Below, in pieces: positions 1 to 7,166 of a stretch of 7,205 nt of DNA. Position 1 is the first letter of the stretch, and each line of letters begins with the position of its first letter. The notes under the pieces were generated by a model, which saw only the letters and a list, made by a program, of their open reading frames with translations, had not been told where the DNA came from and did not search any database. Origin of the DNA: an uncultured Clostridia bacterium (lineage in GTDB: Bacteria > Bacillota > Clostridia > Christensenellales > Borkfalkiaceae). Both the position numbers and the translations under genes were made by a program. The stretch lies in the NCBI GenBank assembly GCA_937920115.1, contig CALGVF010000323.1, positions 1-7,205 on the forward strand. Direction: 5' to 3'.

Positions 1-884
1 TGGTAACGGCGGGGGCGTTCGATACGATGCGGGAAGCCGTATCGAAAATAGCCGCCGTAAAGAGGGGAAATAAGGCGAAGAGCAATATAATAGGCTCGCA
101 CCTCGAAGGACCTTATCTTTCCGCAAAACAATGCGGGGCTCAATGCCCGAAATTTATAACTAAACCGCAAAAAGCCGACTATAAGTCGATTATCGACGAG
201 TTCGGCGACTCAATAGCCCGTTGGACTTACGCCCCCGAGAACGATGAAAAGGGCGAGTTCTGCAAGTATCTGACCGAAAGAGGAATAATCGCTTCGGCAG
301 GACATACGGACGCGAAATACGATGATATGAAAATCGCAATCGAAAACGGTTGCAATCTCGTGACTCATTTGTATTCGTGTACTTCCACGGTGACGAGAGA
401 CCACGGGGTCAGAAGTCTGGGCGTGATAGAGAGTACGTTTTTGAGAGACGAACTGTACGCCGAAATAATAGCGGACGGAAAGCACCTGCCGCCCGAACTG
501 ATAAAAATGATAGTAAAAATCAAGGGCGAGGACAAAACCTTGCTTTGTACGGACAGTCTCGCGATAGCGGGAACAGATATAAAAGAGGGCGTAATGAGCG
601 GAACGGAATTTATCGTAGAGGACGGAGTGTGCAAACTCAAAGACCGCTCGGCGTTCGCGGGGAGTATCGCAACCGCCGACCGCCTTGTGAGGGTAATGAC
701 GAAAGAATGCGGCTACGATATTGTAACGGCAGTAAAAACGATTACGGAAACGCCTGCGAAAATCGCGAAGATAAACGCAGGCAGACTTGAAAAAGGTTAC
801 AGAGCGGATATAGTCGTTTTTGACGAAGATATAAACGTTGAGATCGTTTTTGTCGGAGGGAAATGCTATGAAACTCGAAAATAA
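1..884 (+). CDS. nagA: N-acetylglucosamine-6-phosphate deacetylase (NagA-like), 5' truncated by window edge
   Basis: This enzyme family removes the acetyl group from N-acetylglucosamine-6-phosphate to give glucosamine-6-phosphate and acetate in the cytoplasm. The frame is open from base 3 with no stop, so the gene begins upstream. About 293 residues are visible; the family is usually about 380 to 390, so roughly 90 N-terminal residues, with the first metal-site histidines, are missing. Visible motifs in order: HLEGP with its metal-binding Glu (bases 99-113), AGHTD with a histidine at 303-305, THLYS with a histidine at 366-368, IADGKHLP (His at 483-485), and CTDS with the catalytic Asp at 552-554. 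The tail ends with the usual G-L-xx-G-Y-R-A-D-IVVFD stretch. The segment after THLYS reads CTSTVTRDHG rather than the classical FNAM...HREPG, so this is a divergent subgroup and its substrate may differ from GlcNAc-6-P. The 3' end overlaps the next gene by 17 bases, which suggests translational coupling. Confidence 0.88.
   Translation, partial: VTAGAFDTMREAVSKIAAVKRGNKAKSNIIGSHLEGPYLSAKQCGAQCPKFITKPQKADYKSIIDEFGDSIARWTYAPENDEKGEFCKYLTERGIIASAGHTDAKYDDMKIAIENGCNLVTHLYSCTSTVTRDHGVRSLGVIESTFLRDELYAEIIADGKHLPPELIKMIVKIKGEDKTLLCTDSLAIAGTDIKEGVMSGTEFIVEDGVCKLKDRSAFAGSIATADRLVRVMTKECGYDIVTAVKTITETPAKIAKINAGRLEKGYRADIVVFDEDINVEIVFVGGKCYETRK
855..860 (+). promoter_or_regulatory. Ribosome binding site that sets the SGNH hydrolase start
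   Basis: GGAGGG lies inside the end of the nagA-like gene, seven bases before the ATG at 868. It decides between that ATG and the in-frame TTG at 838. Because it is embedded in upstream coding sequence, ribosomes finishing nagA could re-initiate here. Confidence 0.7.
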
Positions 885-1524
885 GACGGTAGTATTCTTA
901 GGCGACAGCATAACGGCGGGTTCGTCGGCGACGAGCGACGACAGAGTGTTTCACGCCCTGTTAAAGAAAGAAACGGGCATAAAAGAGGTTGTAAATCTCG
1001 GGGCGGGCGGCACCCGCATAGCGAGACAGAAAACCCCGTCGGAAGAAGCGATATACGACGACGATTTCAATCTGCGTTACGACAGATTCCGAAAATGCGG
1101 CGATATTATATTCGTTTTCGGCGGCACAAACGATTTCGGACACGGCGAAGCACCGATAGGGAAATGCGACGACGAAACGGTCTATACTTTCTGCGGAGCG
1201 TTGAACGTTTTACTGAAAAAGGCGACGAGCGACTACGGAAAAGAAAACGTAGTTTTAATAACGCCGCTTCACAGGGTCGGCGAAAACAATCCGAGGGGCG
1301 AGGGGAGAAAAGTCGAGGACGGCGAAACCCTTTCCGAGTATGTAAAAGCGGAAAAAGCCGTCGCGGAAAAACTCGACGTTAAGGTTATAGACCTTTGGAA
1401 CGAACCCCGTCTGAACCCGAACGACGAAAAGGATAAAAACTTGTTCGCGGACGGTCTGCACCCTGACGACGAGGGACATAAACTGCTCGCATATATACTG
1501 AAAGACAAAATATCGAAACTATAA
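868..1524 (+). CDS. SGNH/GDSL-family hydrolase (probable carbohydrate esterase or deacetylase)
   Basis: This is a 218-residue single-domain SGNH hydrolase, a family of serine esterases that commonly removes acetyl or acyl groups from sugars. Block I is FLGDSIT with nucleophile Ser14. Block II is NLGAGGTR with an oxyanion-hole Gly near 45-48. Block III is GGTND with Asn88. Block V is DGLHP with Asp195 and His198, so the full catalytic set is present. There is no signal peptide or membrane segment, so a cytoplasmic location is expected. The ATG at 868 is chosen because GGAGGG lies at 855-860, seven bases upstream. The longer reading from TTG at 838 has no ribosome site and adds ten residues that do not fit the family, which starts just before the first beta strand. 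It lies between a NagA-like gene and a GH2 gene, which points to sugar de-esterification. The substrate is unknown, and a lysophospholipase-like role cannot be excluded. Confidence 0.88.
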   Translation: MKLENKTVVFLGDSITAGSSATSDDRVFHALLKKETGIKEVVNLGAGGTRIARQKTPSEEAIYDDDFNLRYDRFRKCGDIIFVFGGTNDFGHGEAPIGKCDDETVYTFCGALNVLLKKATSDYGKENVVLITPLHRVGENNPRGEGRKVEDGETLSEYVKAEKAVAEKLDVKVIDLWNEPRLNPNDEKDKNLFADGLHPDDEGHKLLAYILKDKISKL

Positions 1525-1537
1525 AATAACGAAAATC

Positions 1538-1546
1538 GAGGAGGGG
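1538..1546 (+). promoter_or_regulatory. Shine-Dalgarno-like sequence with unusually long spacing to the GH2 start
   Basis: GAGGAGGGG sits in the 48-base gap after the SGNH hydrolase gene and is the strongest ribosome-site match near the GH2 gene. It ends 26 bases before the only in-frame ATG (1573), against the usual 5 to 10. No ATG, GTG or TTG occurs at the normal distance in the GH2 frame. A GTG at 1565 starts only a three-codon reading (GTG AAA ATA TGA) whose stop overlaps the GH2 ATG. The site may still act through RNA folding, or initiation may not depend on it. Confidence 0.4.
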
Positions 1547-1572
1547 ACGGCAAAGGCGTTCGGCGTGAAAAT

Positions 1573-4500
1573 ATGAATAAACAAGAGATAGACCGCTTTC
1601 AGAGAATAGCCGGCGGCGGTAAGAAAAAACTGAACTCGGAGATAAAACGGCTTCCCGAAATCGCCCCTACGAAGATAACGAGAAAGAGACTTTCGGCGGG
1701 TAAAAAGGAAGAGGTAAATATACCCGTATTCGACGAAAAGTCGGCGTATAAGTCGTTTATCGAGGAAAAAGCAAGGTTAAAGGAACATTATAAGCCCTTT
1801 CTTTGCGACTATTCCGAGCCTGCGGCAACGCCCGTCAGAGCGACAGAACTCAAAGAGTTTTTCTACCGCAAGGAAACGGAAGAGGATAAACTCGATTTTT
1901 CAAAAGTTTTAAGCGGCGAGGGCGAGTGGGAACGTATCGTTCTTCCGAAATACGAAGGACCGACGGGCAAATGGAACGCCTTTTACAGAACTACCCTTTC
2001 CCTCGGGCAAAAACTTGAAAACAAGCGGTATATCGTAGACTTCGAGGCTGTCGATTATATCGCGGAAGTTTACTTGAACGGCAGACTTATAACTCGTCAC
2101 GAGGGTTTCTTCGCGCCCTTTTCCGCAGACCTTACGGAGAATATAAGAGAGGGCGAAAACGTACTTCTCATAGTCGTGAAAAACGATATAACGACTTCGG
2201 GAATTTCGGTAAACGGCGTAACTCATTACGGGAACAAGATATACGCCGAAACCCACCTCGGCTACGACGAACCCTATCTCGGTTGGCATCATTGCCCCGC
2301 GGGGGCGGGAATATTCGGCAAGGTAAACTTCGTCGTTTCCGAAAACAAGCGGATAACGGATATTTTCGTTCAACCCGACACGGACGAATCGAAAATAACG
2401 GTAAACGCGACCGTGACCGATTATACTTTCGACGGCGAGATTTTAACCGCCGAATTTACGGTCGAGGGCAGGAATTTCAAGTCCGAACAGTCTGAAAGGA
2501 TAACGGCTGAAACGAAAACGACGCCCCTTTCCAACGGCGAAAACTACCTGAGAAAGGAAATTCCGTTAAAAAATTTCAGACTTTGGACGACGGACGAGCC
2601 GTATTTGTATTCTATAAAAGTAACGATAAAAACCGCGGACGGAAAAGTCGTTGACGAGAGGAAGAGTCATTTCGGAATGAGAAAGTTTATAATGGACGAA
2701 AACTCGACCCCGAAAGGAGCGTTTTATCTCAATAACGAGAGGATAATTCTTCGCGGAACGAACGAAATGGGGCATCTTCCGAAAACCGTTATGGACGGAG
2801 ACGACGAAAGACTTTTGGACGATATAATGATAGCGAAAGTCGCGGGTCTTAACTTTTTCAGAATGACCCAACGCCCCGTTTTTACCAAGATATACGATTA
2901 TTTCGATATGACGGGTACCCTTTGCCAAAGCGATTTTCCGCTATTTTCCTACCTTAAATATTCCGCCCTCGGCGAGGCGACGAAACAGGTTGACGAAATG
3001 GAAAAACTGACGAGAAATCACCCGTCGGTAGTCGTCGAATCGCTGTGCAACGAAACGCTCGACAGAACGGCGTGGGGAACGGAGCAGTACAATATGTCGC
3101 GGCTCGAAATAGAAAAGTTTTTCAACGCCGCAAGGGAGATAATATCGCTCGATAACCCCGACAGAGTCGTGAAATATAACGAAGGCGACTACGCCCCGAT
3201 AGAAAATACCTACGGAATAAGCGATTTTCATTGCTATACCTTTTGGTACGTGTCGCACGGAATGGCGAGCGGAAAACTCGACAAAGGGTATCTGCCGCCG
3301 ATAAGAAGGGGTTGGTATACGGGCTGCGGAGAATACGGCGTGGACGGGCTTGACCGATTCGACCTCATGAAAAAATACTGCCCGAAAGAGTGGCTTCCCG
3401 AAACGGAAACCGAGCCGTGGTCGCCGAGACCCATAGCGAGGGAACAGTGCTACGTTCTGCACGGCGACTTTTTCCCCGAGCAGAACAACGCGAAAGAGTG
3501 GATAGCGGCGAGCCGAGAGTGGCAGAGAAAGGCGATTAAAGAGTACGTTCATATTTTACGGCGGCGAACGGATATGATAGAAAGCACGGCGGTGCATCTT
3601 CTTATTGACGCGTGGCCGTGCGGTTGGACGAAAACTCTCGTCGATTACGAGCGTATCCCGAAGCCCGCCTATTACGCCTTTAAGGAAGCGAATATTTTAA
3701 CTCGCGTGAGCGTGAGAAGCGACAAGCGGACTGTTTACGCGGGAGACGGGGTCGTAACCGAAATATATATGCTTAACGATCGACCGAAAAAGGCGAAAGT
3801 CAAAATAACTGCGAGCGTTTACCTCGGCGACGAACTTTTTGAGACTTATAAAACGGAAGTCTGCTCAGGCGAGTGCGTTCAGACCTACTCGGGCGAAATC
3901 GCGACGGATATTCCCTTGAATTACGTCGGAAAAATTTTCGTAAAGGTAAGGAGCGAAACGGAATACGGCGAAACTTACGACGAAATGATTTATGACGTAA
4001 GACCGCCGCTCGAAAAAAGCGTGAATCTGCCCGAAATTCGCGGCGAAAGGGTAAAGGACGTCGCGAAAATCTGCGGAAACAAGCCGACCGACAAAATTAT
4101 CGTCTGCGACGACGACTATTTCACGGCAAATCAGACGGAAATAGAAAACAGGGTGAAAAACGGGGCGAAAGCGATAGTATTTACGAATAAATCGCTTAAT
4201 ATAATCGGCGACGACGTGATTTTCCCCGTCCACACTCTCGCGGAAGAGGTCAGGGCGAACAACTTTGTAGCGAGAAGCGATACGAGCGTATATACGAAGG
4301 AGTTTGGCGAAGAAGACTTCAAAGACTTCTACAACGCCGACAAGGGCTACCGCGATATTACGGCGTGGTTCAAGTTCGAGTGGCGGGACGCGGAGGAAAT
4401 ACTTTACACTTTCGAGGACTCGGACGACAAAAAGTACGCCCTTCATAAAAAGCATAAACTTATATGCGGCGAAAAACGGTACGGAAAGGGGTCGGTGATA

Positions 4501-4584
4501 CTGACTACGCTTTCTGCCGTAAACGGTTGCGTCGGAAACAACCCGACGCTCGATAAATTTTTAACTAATCTCATAGACGAATAA
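1573..4584 (+). CDS. Glycoside hydrolase family 2 enzyme (beta-galactosidase/beta-glucuronidase-like), 1003 aa
   Basis: This is a retaining beta-glycosidase of the GH2 type. Residues 1-75 are a lysine-rich leader with no signal peptide, so a cytoplasmic enzyme is expected. Residues about 90-255 form the sugar-binding jelly roll (GKWNAFYRT at 132-140, VYLNGRLI at 166-173, a GAGIFG turn at 244-249). Residues about 260-370 form the immunoglobulin-like domain ending in SHFGMRKF. Residues about 375-710 form the TIM barrel (FYLNNERIILRGTNEMG, then NHPSV at 482-486). The acid/base is Glu494 in CNE and the nucleophile is Glu587 in GEYG; both are intact. Residues 718-812 look like a beta sandwich. Residues 820-1003 resemble a glutamine-amidotransferase-like fold ending YGKGSVILTTLS, a tail seen on some glycosidases; this last assignment is tentative. 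The ATG at 1573 is the only canonical start in frame after the stop at 1522, but the nearest strong Shine-Dalgarno sequence is 26 bases away. Sugar specificity cannot be read from the sequence. Confidence 0.9.
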   Translation: MNKQEIDRFQRIAGGGKKKLNSEIKRLPEIAPTKITRKRLSAGKKEEVNIPVFDEKSAYKSFIEEKARLKEHYKPFLCDYSEPAATPVRATELKEFFYRKETEEDKLDFSKVLSGEGEWERIVLPKYEGPTGKWNAFYRTTLSLGQKLENKRYIVDFEAVDYIAEVYLNGRLITRHEGFFAPFSADLTENIREGENVLLIVVKNDITTSGISVNGVTHYGNKIYAETHLGYDEPYLGWHHCPAGAGIFGKVNFVVSENKRITDIFVQPDTDESKITVNATVTDYTFDGEILTAEFTVEGRNFKSEQSERITAETKTTPLSNGENYLRKEIPLKNFRLWTTDEPYLYSIKVTIKTADGKVVDERKSHFGMRKFIMDENSTPKGAFYLNNERIILRGTNEMGHLPKTVMDGDDERLLDDIMIAKVAGLNFFRMTQRPVFTKIYDYFDMTGTLCQSDFPLFSYLKYSALGEATKQVDEMEKLTRNHPSVVVESLCNETLDRTAWGTEQYNMSRLEIEKFFNAAREIISLDNPDRVVKYNEGDYAPIENTYGISDFHCYTFWYVSHGMASGKLDKGYLPPIRRGWYTGCGEYGVDGLDRFDLMKKYCPKEWLPETETEPWSPRPIAREQCYVLHGDFFPEQNNAKEWIAASREWQRKAIKEYVHILRRRTDMIESTAVHLLIDAWPCGWTKTLVDYERIPKPAYYAFKEANILTRVSVRSDKRTVYAGDGVVTEIYMLNDRPKKAKVKITASVYLGDELFETYKTEVCSGECVQTYSGEIATDIPLNYVGKIFVKVRSETEYGETYDEMIYDVRPPLEKSVNLPEIRGERVKDVAKICGNKPTDKIIVCDDDYFTANQTEIENRVKNGAKAIVFTNKSLNIIGDDVIFPVHTLAEEVRANNFVARSDTSVYTKEFGEEDFKDFYNADKGYRDITAWFKFEWRDAEEILYTFEDSDDKKYALHKKHKLICGEKRYGKGSVILTTLSAVNGCVGNNPTLDKFLTNLIDE

Positions 4585-4599
4585 ACGGAGTAAAAAAAG

Positions 4600-5907
4600 A
4601 TGAAAAAAATTAAGGCAATTTTATTAGGAGCAGGCAACAGAGGAATGGTTTACGCCGATTATTCGCTCGTAAATCCCGAAGAACTCGAAATCGTAGCGGC
4701 GGTCGATACGGACAAAAATCACTTAAACGACGCGAAAACGAGGTATAAATTATCGGACGACGCGGTCTTTTCAAATCTCGACGACTGCCTCGCAAAGAAT
4801 ATACCCGCGGATATGGTAATCAACGCGACCATGGACGAAGCCCATTACGAAACGACTATGAAACTGATCGCGAGGGGGTACGATATTCTTCTCGAAAAGC
4901 CCGTCACGAATAATAAAAAGGAACTTTTGGACATTCAGCGCGCGGCGAACGAGAAAGGTGTTAAGATAGTCGTATGTCACGTTCTGAGATACGCCCCTTT
5001 CTACCGCGAAGCGAAGCAGTTGATTAAGGGCGGAGTTATAGGCAAAATTCTCACTATCGAAATGAACGAACACGTGTGGATAGCCCATTTCCTCGACAGT
5101 TTCGTCCGCGGAAAGTGGGGCATGGAGAGCGAGTGCGGTTCGGGGTTCTTGTTGCAGAAATCGTGCCACGATACCGACCTTATCTGTTGGCTTCATAACG
5201 AGTCCGAGCCGAAATACGTTTCGAGTTTCGGAGCGAGGGCTTTGTTTATCCCCGAAAACGCCCCCGAGGGAGCGACGGAGTTCTGCTATAACTGCCCGCA
5301 TAACGAAACGTGTCTGTATTCGGCTCAGAAAGTACACCTCGAATTCGATTCGCTTCCCTTTCAGACTTGGGAGGGAATGGGCAAACCTATCGACGAGATA
5401 ACGAAAGAGGAAAAAGCCGAGTATCTGAAAGTCGCACGTTACGGGAAGTGCGCGTATACTTGCGGCGGCGATATAGTGGACAGACAAACGCTAATGACGA
5501 TATTCGAGGACGGCGTTACGGCTACGTTCACCATGGTCGGCGGAACGAGTAAAGCGGGAAGATATCTGCATATTATCGGCAGTAAAGGCGAAATAGAGGG
5601 GCATCTCGAAGACGATAAATTCACTTTGAGAAAGTTCGACCGCTCGGGTAAAAACTTCGGATTCAACGAAGAAATCGTTGACGTTTCAAACAGCGTTAAA
5701 AATCATTCAAAGTATGCGGGACACGGCGGCGGAGATTATCTGCTCGTCCACGACGCTCTCGCGTATATAAGGGGCGACGGGGCGTCTATTTCCGTAACGG
5801 ATATAAACGATTCCGTAAACGGACACTGCCTCGTGTTCGCCTCGGAAAAGGCTCGTAAAAATTTGAAAGTAGTAAACTTTAAGGAGTATAAAAATGAAAA
5901 CGAATAA
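4600..5907 (+). CDS. Gfo/Idh/MocA-family NAD(P)-dependent oxidoreductase with cysteine cluster
   Basis: This family oxidises or reduces a hydroxyl/carbonyl on sugars, inositols and related compounds using NAD(P). The 435-residue protein opens with a Rossmann fold carrying the dinucleotide-binding GAGNRG at 10-15 and an acidic residue after the second strand (AAVDTD, 33-38). The family signature EKP is at 99-101 with the expected catalytic Lys100. The substrate-domain helix reads CHDTDLICWL (189-198), with Asp193 and His190 as likely active-site residues. A cysteine cluster is present: Cys229, Cys232 and Cys238 in a CYNCPHNETC stretch followed by LYSA, plus Cys284 and Cys288. Similar Cys-Pro and CPYSA patterns occur in a subset of the family. 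There is no signal peptide. The start at 4600 is supported by ACGGAG at 4585-4590, nine bases upstream and directly after the GH2 stop. It overlaps the next gene by 14 bases. Its substrate is not identifiable here. Confidence 0.9.
   Translation: MKKIKAILLGAGNRGMVYADYSLVNPEELEIVAAVDTDKNHLNDAKTRYKLSDDAVFSNLDDCLAKNIPADMVINATMDEAHYETTMKLIARGYDILLEKPVTNNKKELLDIQRAANEKGVKIVVCHVLRYAPFYREAKQLIKGGVIGKILTIEMNEHVWIAHFLDSFVRGKWGMESECGSGFLLQKSCHDTDLICWLHNESEPKYVSSFGARALFIPENAPEGATEFCYNCPHNETCLYSAQKVHLEFDSLPFQTWEGMGKPIDEITKEEKAEYLKVARYGKCAYTCGGDIVDRQTLMTIFEDGVTATFTMVGGTSKAGRYLHIIGSKGEIEGHLEDDKFTLRKFDRSGKNFGFNEEIVDVSNSVKNHSKYAGHGGGDYLLVHDALAYIRGDGASISVTDINDSVNGHCLVFASEKARKNLKVVNFKEYKNENE
5881..5886 (+). promoter_or_regulatory. 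Ribosome binding site for the amidohydrolase, inside the oxidoreductase gene
   Basis: AAGGAG sits seven bases before the ATG at 5894 and within the last codons of the upstream gene. It supports the 14-base gene overlap as genuine translational coupling. Confidence 0.7.
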
Positions 5908-6982
5908 GTATATAGACTCTCACGTACATATTTCAATGGACTTTCCGCTCAATCAGAGCGAAGAGGCTTTCAGGTGGTTCAACGAAGCGGGACATATCGA
6001 AAGAACGAATTTCCTCGCCCTCAACGGACACACTTTCTTTCAGGAAACGCAACTCGACAACAGCAAGTGCCTGTATCTGAAAAACGCGTTTTCGCCTTAC
6101 GGCTACGCGGGGTATTGCATAGACCATTTTAAACCCGAGACGGCGGAAGGGTATTTGGAGCAGATAAAACTCGCGGTCGCCGCGGGGTTCGACTGTTGGA
6201 AAATTATCGAGGCGAAGCCTAATTCGCAGAGCGTATGGAAAACCCGCGTGGACTCGCCGATTTACGATAAAGCATTCGCTTACGCCGAAGAAATCGGACT
6301 TCCGATAATTATTCACGTCGGCGACCCGATAGGATTGTGGGAAGACGAGTATAAAACGGGGTATCTCGAAAAAGAGGAATATCAGAATCAGGCTCTGAAC
6401 GTTCTCAAAAAGCACCCGAATCTCATTCTGACTTTCGCTCATTTCGGTTTCTTCTGCGATCGTCCCGAGTTCGTCGAGAAACTTATCGAAACGTATAAAG
6501 GCGTTCATTTCGACAACGTTCCCGGACCCGAGGAGTATTTCGTCATAGCGAAAAACCCGAGGAAATGGAAGGAAATTATCGAAAAACATTCGGACAGATT
6601 CATATTCGGAACGGACAGAGGCAATCACGGCACGGAAGGGTTCACGAAGGAGGAATACTTCAAAAACTATCCCGAAACGGTCACTTACGAGATAAATATG
6701 CTCGTAAAAGACGGCGAATACGACGGCAGACACCCCTTCCCGGGGCTTGAAGACCATTGGGGAACGGTTTTGTACGGACTCAACCTTTCGGACGAAGCGT
6801 TCAACAATATCGTCTATAATAACTTTATGAGAATTTACGGCGAGCCTAAGCCGATAAATTTCGGACTGTTATACGAAATAGCGAAACACGAATTTTCGTT
6901 GCCGTCGAAGAGTCCTTATTTAAAAGAAGATTTCGAGGCGATAAAATCGGTCTGCAAAGCCCACGGCGTAAAGGTCGATTAA
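5894..6982 (+). CDS. Amidohydrolase family 2 (TIM-barrel metal-dependent hydrolase)
   Basis: This is a 362-residue TIM-barrel hydrolase of the Amidohydro_2 group, which includes sugar lactonases, decarboxylases and related enzymes. Metal-site motifs appear in order: IDSHVH with His10 and His12 after strand 1, IIIHVGDP with His141, LTFAHFG with His183, and FGTDRG with the conserved Asp241. Lys103 in CWKIIEAKPN occupies the strand position where some members have a conserved lysine. The protein is somewhat longer than lactonases of the family (about 280-300), with extra sequence at about 150-165 and after 250. There is no signal peptide. AAGGAG at 5881-5886, seven bases before the ATG, supports the start. 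Both the site and the start lie inside the end of the oxidoreductase gene, so the two are probably co-translated and may act in sequence. It is the last gene of the operon. A lactonase role is plausible but unproven. Confidence 0.86.
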   Translation: MKTNKYIDSHVHISMDFPLNQSEEAFRWFNEAGHIERTNFLALNGHTFFQETQLDNSKCLYLKNAFSPYGYAGYCIDHFKPETAEGYLEQIKLAVAAGFDCWKIIEAKPNSQSVWKTRVDSPIYDKAFAYAEEIGLPIIIHVGDPIGLWEDEYKTGYLEKEEYQNQALNVLKKHPNLILTFAHFGFFCDRPEFVEKLIETYKGVHFDNVPGPEEYFVIAKNPRKWKEIIEKHSDRFIFGTDRGNHGTEGFTKEEYFKNYPETVTYEINMLVKDGEYDGRHPFPGLEDHWGTVLYGLNLSDEAFNNIVYNNFMRIYGEPKPINFGLLYEIAKHEFSLPSKSPYLKEDFEAIKSVCKAHGVKVD

Positions 6983-7101
6983 AACGTTTTGTTTTTCGGT
7001 TTCTATGTTTTCTCAATGTTGGGGAAAATGTGGCGATAATCGACTTATACGGGCGTTTATATTAAAAAGTATTACAATAAAATCGCAAATAATAGCAAAA
7101 A

Positions 7102-7150
7102 AAACAAGGCGTTCGATTTCGTTCGGACGCCTTGTTTAATTTTGTTTTTT
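7102..7150. terminator. Bidirectional intrinsic terminator between convergent genes
   Basis: A perfect 11-base inverted repeat (7102-7112 with 7127-7137, core ACAAGGCGT / ACGCCTTGT) can be extended by four more pairs, one of them G-U, leaving a six-base loop at 7117-7122. On the plus strand the stem is followed by AATTTTGTTTTTT to 7150. On the minus strand it is followed by a run of eight U, the complement of A 7097-7104 and partly within the stem. It therefore can end both the operon that finishes at 6982 and the minus-strand gene that finishes at 7167. Confidence 0.88.
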
Positions 7151-7166
7151 GGGGTTCGGTTGAGGG

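Noticed and set aside
838..867. Extended N-terminus of the SGNH hydrolase from TTG at 838
   Set aside because: There is no ribosome site before it, while the ATG at 868 has GGAGGG at seven bases and matches the usual family start.
1555..1566. Direct GGCGT repeats before the GH2 start as a possible regulator site
   Set aside because: The repeats are five bases long and the motif is common in this sequence, so they carry no weight alone.
5933..6757. Long antisense open frames on the minus strand, for example here and at 4771-5487, 2941-3552 and 210-911
   Set aside because: They lie wholly or almost wholly opposite well-supported genes, show no recognisable domains, and are expected from the codon bias of the sense genes.
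6981..6990. Perfect palindrome AAAACGTTTT at the amidohydrolase stop, possible operator
   Set aside because: It is a short low-complexity palindrome at the end of an operon with no promoter elements nearby; chance is the simpler explanation.
7008..7028. Weak hairpin (TTTTCTC with GGGAAAA) that could be a first terminator after the amidohydrolase
   Set aside because: The stem is seven pairs, mostly A-T with a G-U pair, and no T-run follows it; the hairpin at 7102 is far stronger.
6983..7101. AT-rich stretch searched for a promoter, small RNA or small gene
   Set aside because: No convincing -35/-10 pair, ribosome site with open frame, or tRNA-like fold was seen.
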